Assembly (NCBI GenBank): GCA_947494565.1
Contig: CANLVG010000002.1
Location: 372,001-436,000 of the forward strand
Direction: 5' to 3'
DNA: 64,000 bases
Origin: an uncultured Flavobacteriaceae bacterium
GTDB taxonomy: Bacteria; Bacteroidota; Bacteroidia; Flavobacteriales; Flavobacteriaceae
Position 1 is the stretch's first letter. Every line of letters begins with the position of its first letter. Shown here piece by piece: positions 62,764 to 64,000 of the stretch. The position numbers and the translations under genes were made by a program. A model generated the notes under the pieces. That model saw nothing but the letters and a program-made list of their open reading frames with translations. It did no database searches and was not told the DNA's origin.

Positions 62764-63477
62764 CTATTTTTTATCGGGACGGCTGGGGCGCACCTCTATT
62801 TTACTGGGCAACGTTCTGGGGTGCATTTTTAGTAAATCCAAGACCAATTCACCGATATCTTCGGGTTGAATTTTCCACGCATCCTTTTCCGAAGGTTCAT
62901 TGTTGTTAAAGTGGGTCGCTACCGAACCTGGCATGATGGTAGAGACCTTGATATCATATTTTCTCAAATCGAGCATGGCTGCTTGTGTAAACCCTACTAC
63001 CCCAAATTTGGTCGCATTGTAGCCAGCACCTTGGGCAAAGAAATTGGTCCCTGCCAAACTTGCCAAGGTCATATAATATCCCTTAGATTTCTTAAGGGCC
63101 GATACCGAAGCTTTCAGGGTATGGAAAACACCATTCAAATTGGTATCTATCATTTGATGCCATTGCGTATTGGACATTTCGTCTATCGGGGCAAAATTTC
63201 CTACTCCTGCATTGGCTAATACCACATCTAATTGTCCCCATTGGTCAAGAATCCGTTCTACGGCCTTTTTCTCATCCTCGGGGTCTGTAACATCCGAAGC
63301 CAAGGCTAGCACATTGGTTTCATCTCCTAAATATTCGGCGGCTTTTTGCACTGTTTTTAAGCTACGCCCGCTAATGGCTACTTTCATTCCTTCCGCAATT
63401 AGCTTTTGTGCTACCCCAAAACCTATTCCTTTGGAGCCCCCAGTGATATAGGCTACCTTGTTTTTTAAAGTTGTCAT
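62764..63477 (-). CDS. SDR-family oxidoreductase
   Basis: 237 residues from the ATG at 63477; an upstream ATG at 63540 gives an unlikely His/Tyr-rich start. Cofactor site TGGSKGIGFG, NAG in LANAGVGNFAP, catalytic Ser in TLASLAGT, Tyr and Lys in YNATK, and PGSVATHF near the end. GRSLKTV after strand 2 suggests NADP(H). Resembles 3-oxoacyl-ACP reductase-type SDRs of broad substrate range; no substrate can be assigned. It converges with the AddB-like gene, one base apart. Confidence 0.9.
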   Translation of the reverse strand: MTTLKNKVAYITGGSKGIGFGVAQKLIAEGMKVAISGRSLKTVQKAAEYLGDETNVLALASDVTDPEDEKKAVERILDQWGQLDVVLANAGVGNFAPIDEMSNTQWHQMIDTNLNGVFHTLKASVSALKKSKGYYMTLASLAGTNFFAQGAGYNATKFGVVGFTQAAMLDLRKYDIKVSTIMPGSVATHFNNNEPSEKDAWKIQPEDIGELVLDLLKMHPRTLPSKIEVRPSRPDKK

Positions 63478-63626
63478 GTTGCTGTATGTCTTTTTTTGGT
63501 AAAGATAAAAATGACAATGGGTTATGTGCGGGTATAGCACTCTTTTTATCAGTCTCTATAGGAGCAAAAGCCCGTGACTTACTTAAACATGCCTCAATAC
63601 CTCGTTACGATTTCTTCTTGAAGATC

Positions 63627-64000
63627 CTAGGCGCCCTTCCCGAACATAATCAATATTGCTTCCACCGCTTCTTCTTCAGACTCGTTCCACCATTTATGGG
63701 TAGTGCCCGGTGGTATGAATAGTGCATTCCCCTCTGAGAGTGAAACCCGCTTGCCATTCATTTCCCCTTCGGTATCTCCTTTTATAGATACTACGAGCAT
63801 CGGAAATGGCATGGCCTGTTCTCTGGGATCATGCCGTACTTTACCTTTGGGTGGAATGCTAAGCCAACCTGACCTGAATCCTTTTTGATAGTAAAACAAG
63901 ACCATATTGACCCCATGGGCCTGTCTGGTTAAATCCGCTCCAAAGGGTATGACCTCAGGAAATCCCTTTGTCCAAAAATGAAATGAAAATGAATTTATTT
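63627..64000 (-). CDS. cupin domain protein, start beyond window
   Basis: The frame is open from the right edge to a stop at 63627 (about 124 codons visible). An ATG at 63905 would give only 92 residues, but the sequence before it (FWTKGFPEVIPFGADLTRQAHGVN) still reads as protein, so the true start lies outside. The cupin barrel is seen in PFPMLVVSIKGDTEGEMNGKRVSLSEGNALFIPPGTTHKWWN, with the C-terminal metal His in GTTHKW; GKVRHDPREQ may give the other ligand. Substrate unknown. Small stand-alone cupins often bind a metal and act on small molecules. Confidence 0.75.
   Translation of the reverse strand, partial: INSFSFHFWTKGFPEVIPFGADLTRQAHGVNMVLFYYQKGFRSGWLSIPPKGKVRHDPREQAMPFPMLVVSIKGDTEGEMNGKRVSLSEGNALFIPPGTTHKWWNESEEEAVEAILIMFGKGA

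Noticed and set aside
1-64000. tRNA, rRNA, prophage, integrase, transposase, toxin-antitoxin or biosynthetic cluster.
   Set aside because: Looked for by motif and context on both strands; none was found.

Overview
The window reads as a stretch of chromosome from a marine-type member of the Flavobacteriaceae (Bacteroidota). Supporting signs are a full MoxR/Bat aerotolerance operon, a type IX secretion C-terminal sorting domain, an IPExxxVDY protein beside pyruvate kinase, a long PurF, OmpA proteins with thrombospondin type 3 repeats, lipoproteins with plain lipoboxes, and promoters of the Bacteroidota form TTG-N19-TAnnTTTG. No rRNA, tRNA, prophage, insertion sequence or CRISPR array was seen. 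Most of it is vertically inherited housekeeping and envelope sequence.

Layout. 1-2680: an alpha-2-macroglobulin-like lipoprotein cut by the left edge, and a CAP-domain lipoprotein. 2827-5756: kynurenine/amino-acid catabolism (3-hydroxyanthranilate dioxygenase, two small companions, ALDH7). 5757-7931: a regulatory intergenic region with two pairs of 21-bp-spaced direct repeats, an unlisted 45-aa membrane ORF with its own terminator, then an OmpA protein and a membrane-anchored helix-hairpin-helix protein. 8023-12138 (minus): acyl-ACP desaturase, metallophosphoesterase, and a zinc-ribbon/SPFH pair resembling YdjG/YdjI. 12320-20313: a large T9SS-exported beta-propeller protein, a lipoprotein, a sugar kinase, an AlbA_2-domain protein, an SDR and an aldo/keto reductase. 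20636-29937: moxR-DUF58-BatD-like-batA-(small membrane protein)-batB-batC-batD-batE. 29998-38255: small membrane protein, SulP transporter with beta-carbonic anhydrase, pheS, second SulP, Tat-signal aminotransferase and AEC permease. 38278-43618: YCII lipoprotein, CYTH protein, DNA polymerase IV, small lipoprotein, a cupredoxin/AhpD-like/His-Cys-rich small ORF cluster next to an AraC regulator, and a PAS protein.

43701-52541: pyk with an IPExxxVDY gene, then rnc-fabF-acpP on the minus strand, and purN-rnhA-pfkB-purF on the plus strand. 52542-53484: an apparently gene-free 0.9 kb that holds four tandem units of about 70 nt. Each has a TAnnTTTG-like box, six bases, a nearly invariant 40-nt block and its own intrinsic terminator. 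I read them as four paralogous small RNA genes; this is the best candidate in the window for an undescribed system. 53485-64000: sodA, an AddA-like UvrD helicase-nuclease, kbl, OmpA with TSP3 repeats, an AddB-like nuclease, an SDR, and a cupin gene cut by the right edge.

Gene functions are assigned by reading translated motifs, without database searches. Promoters, operators and terminators are pattern calls.
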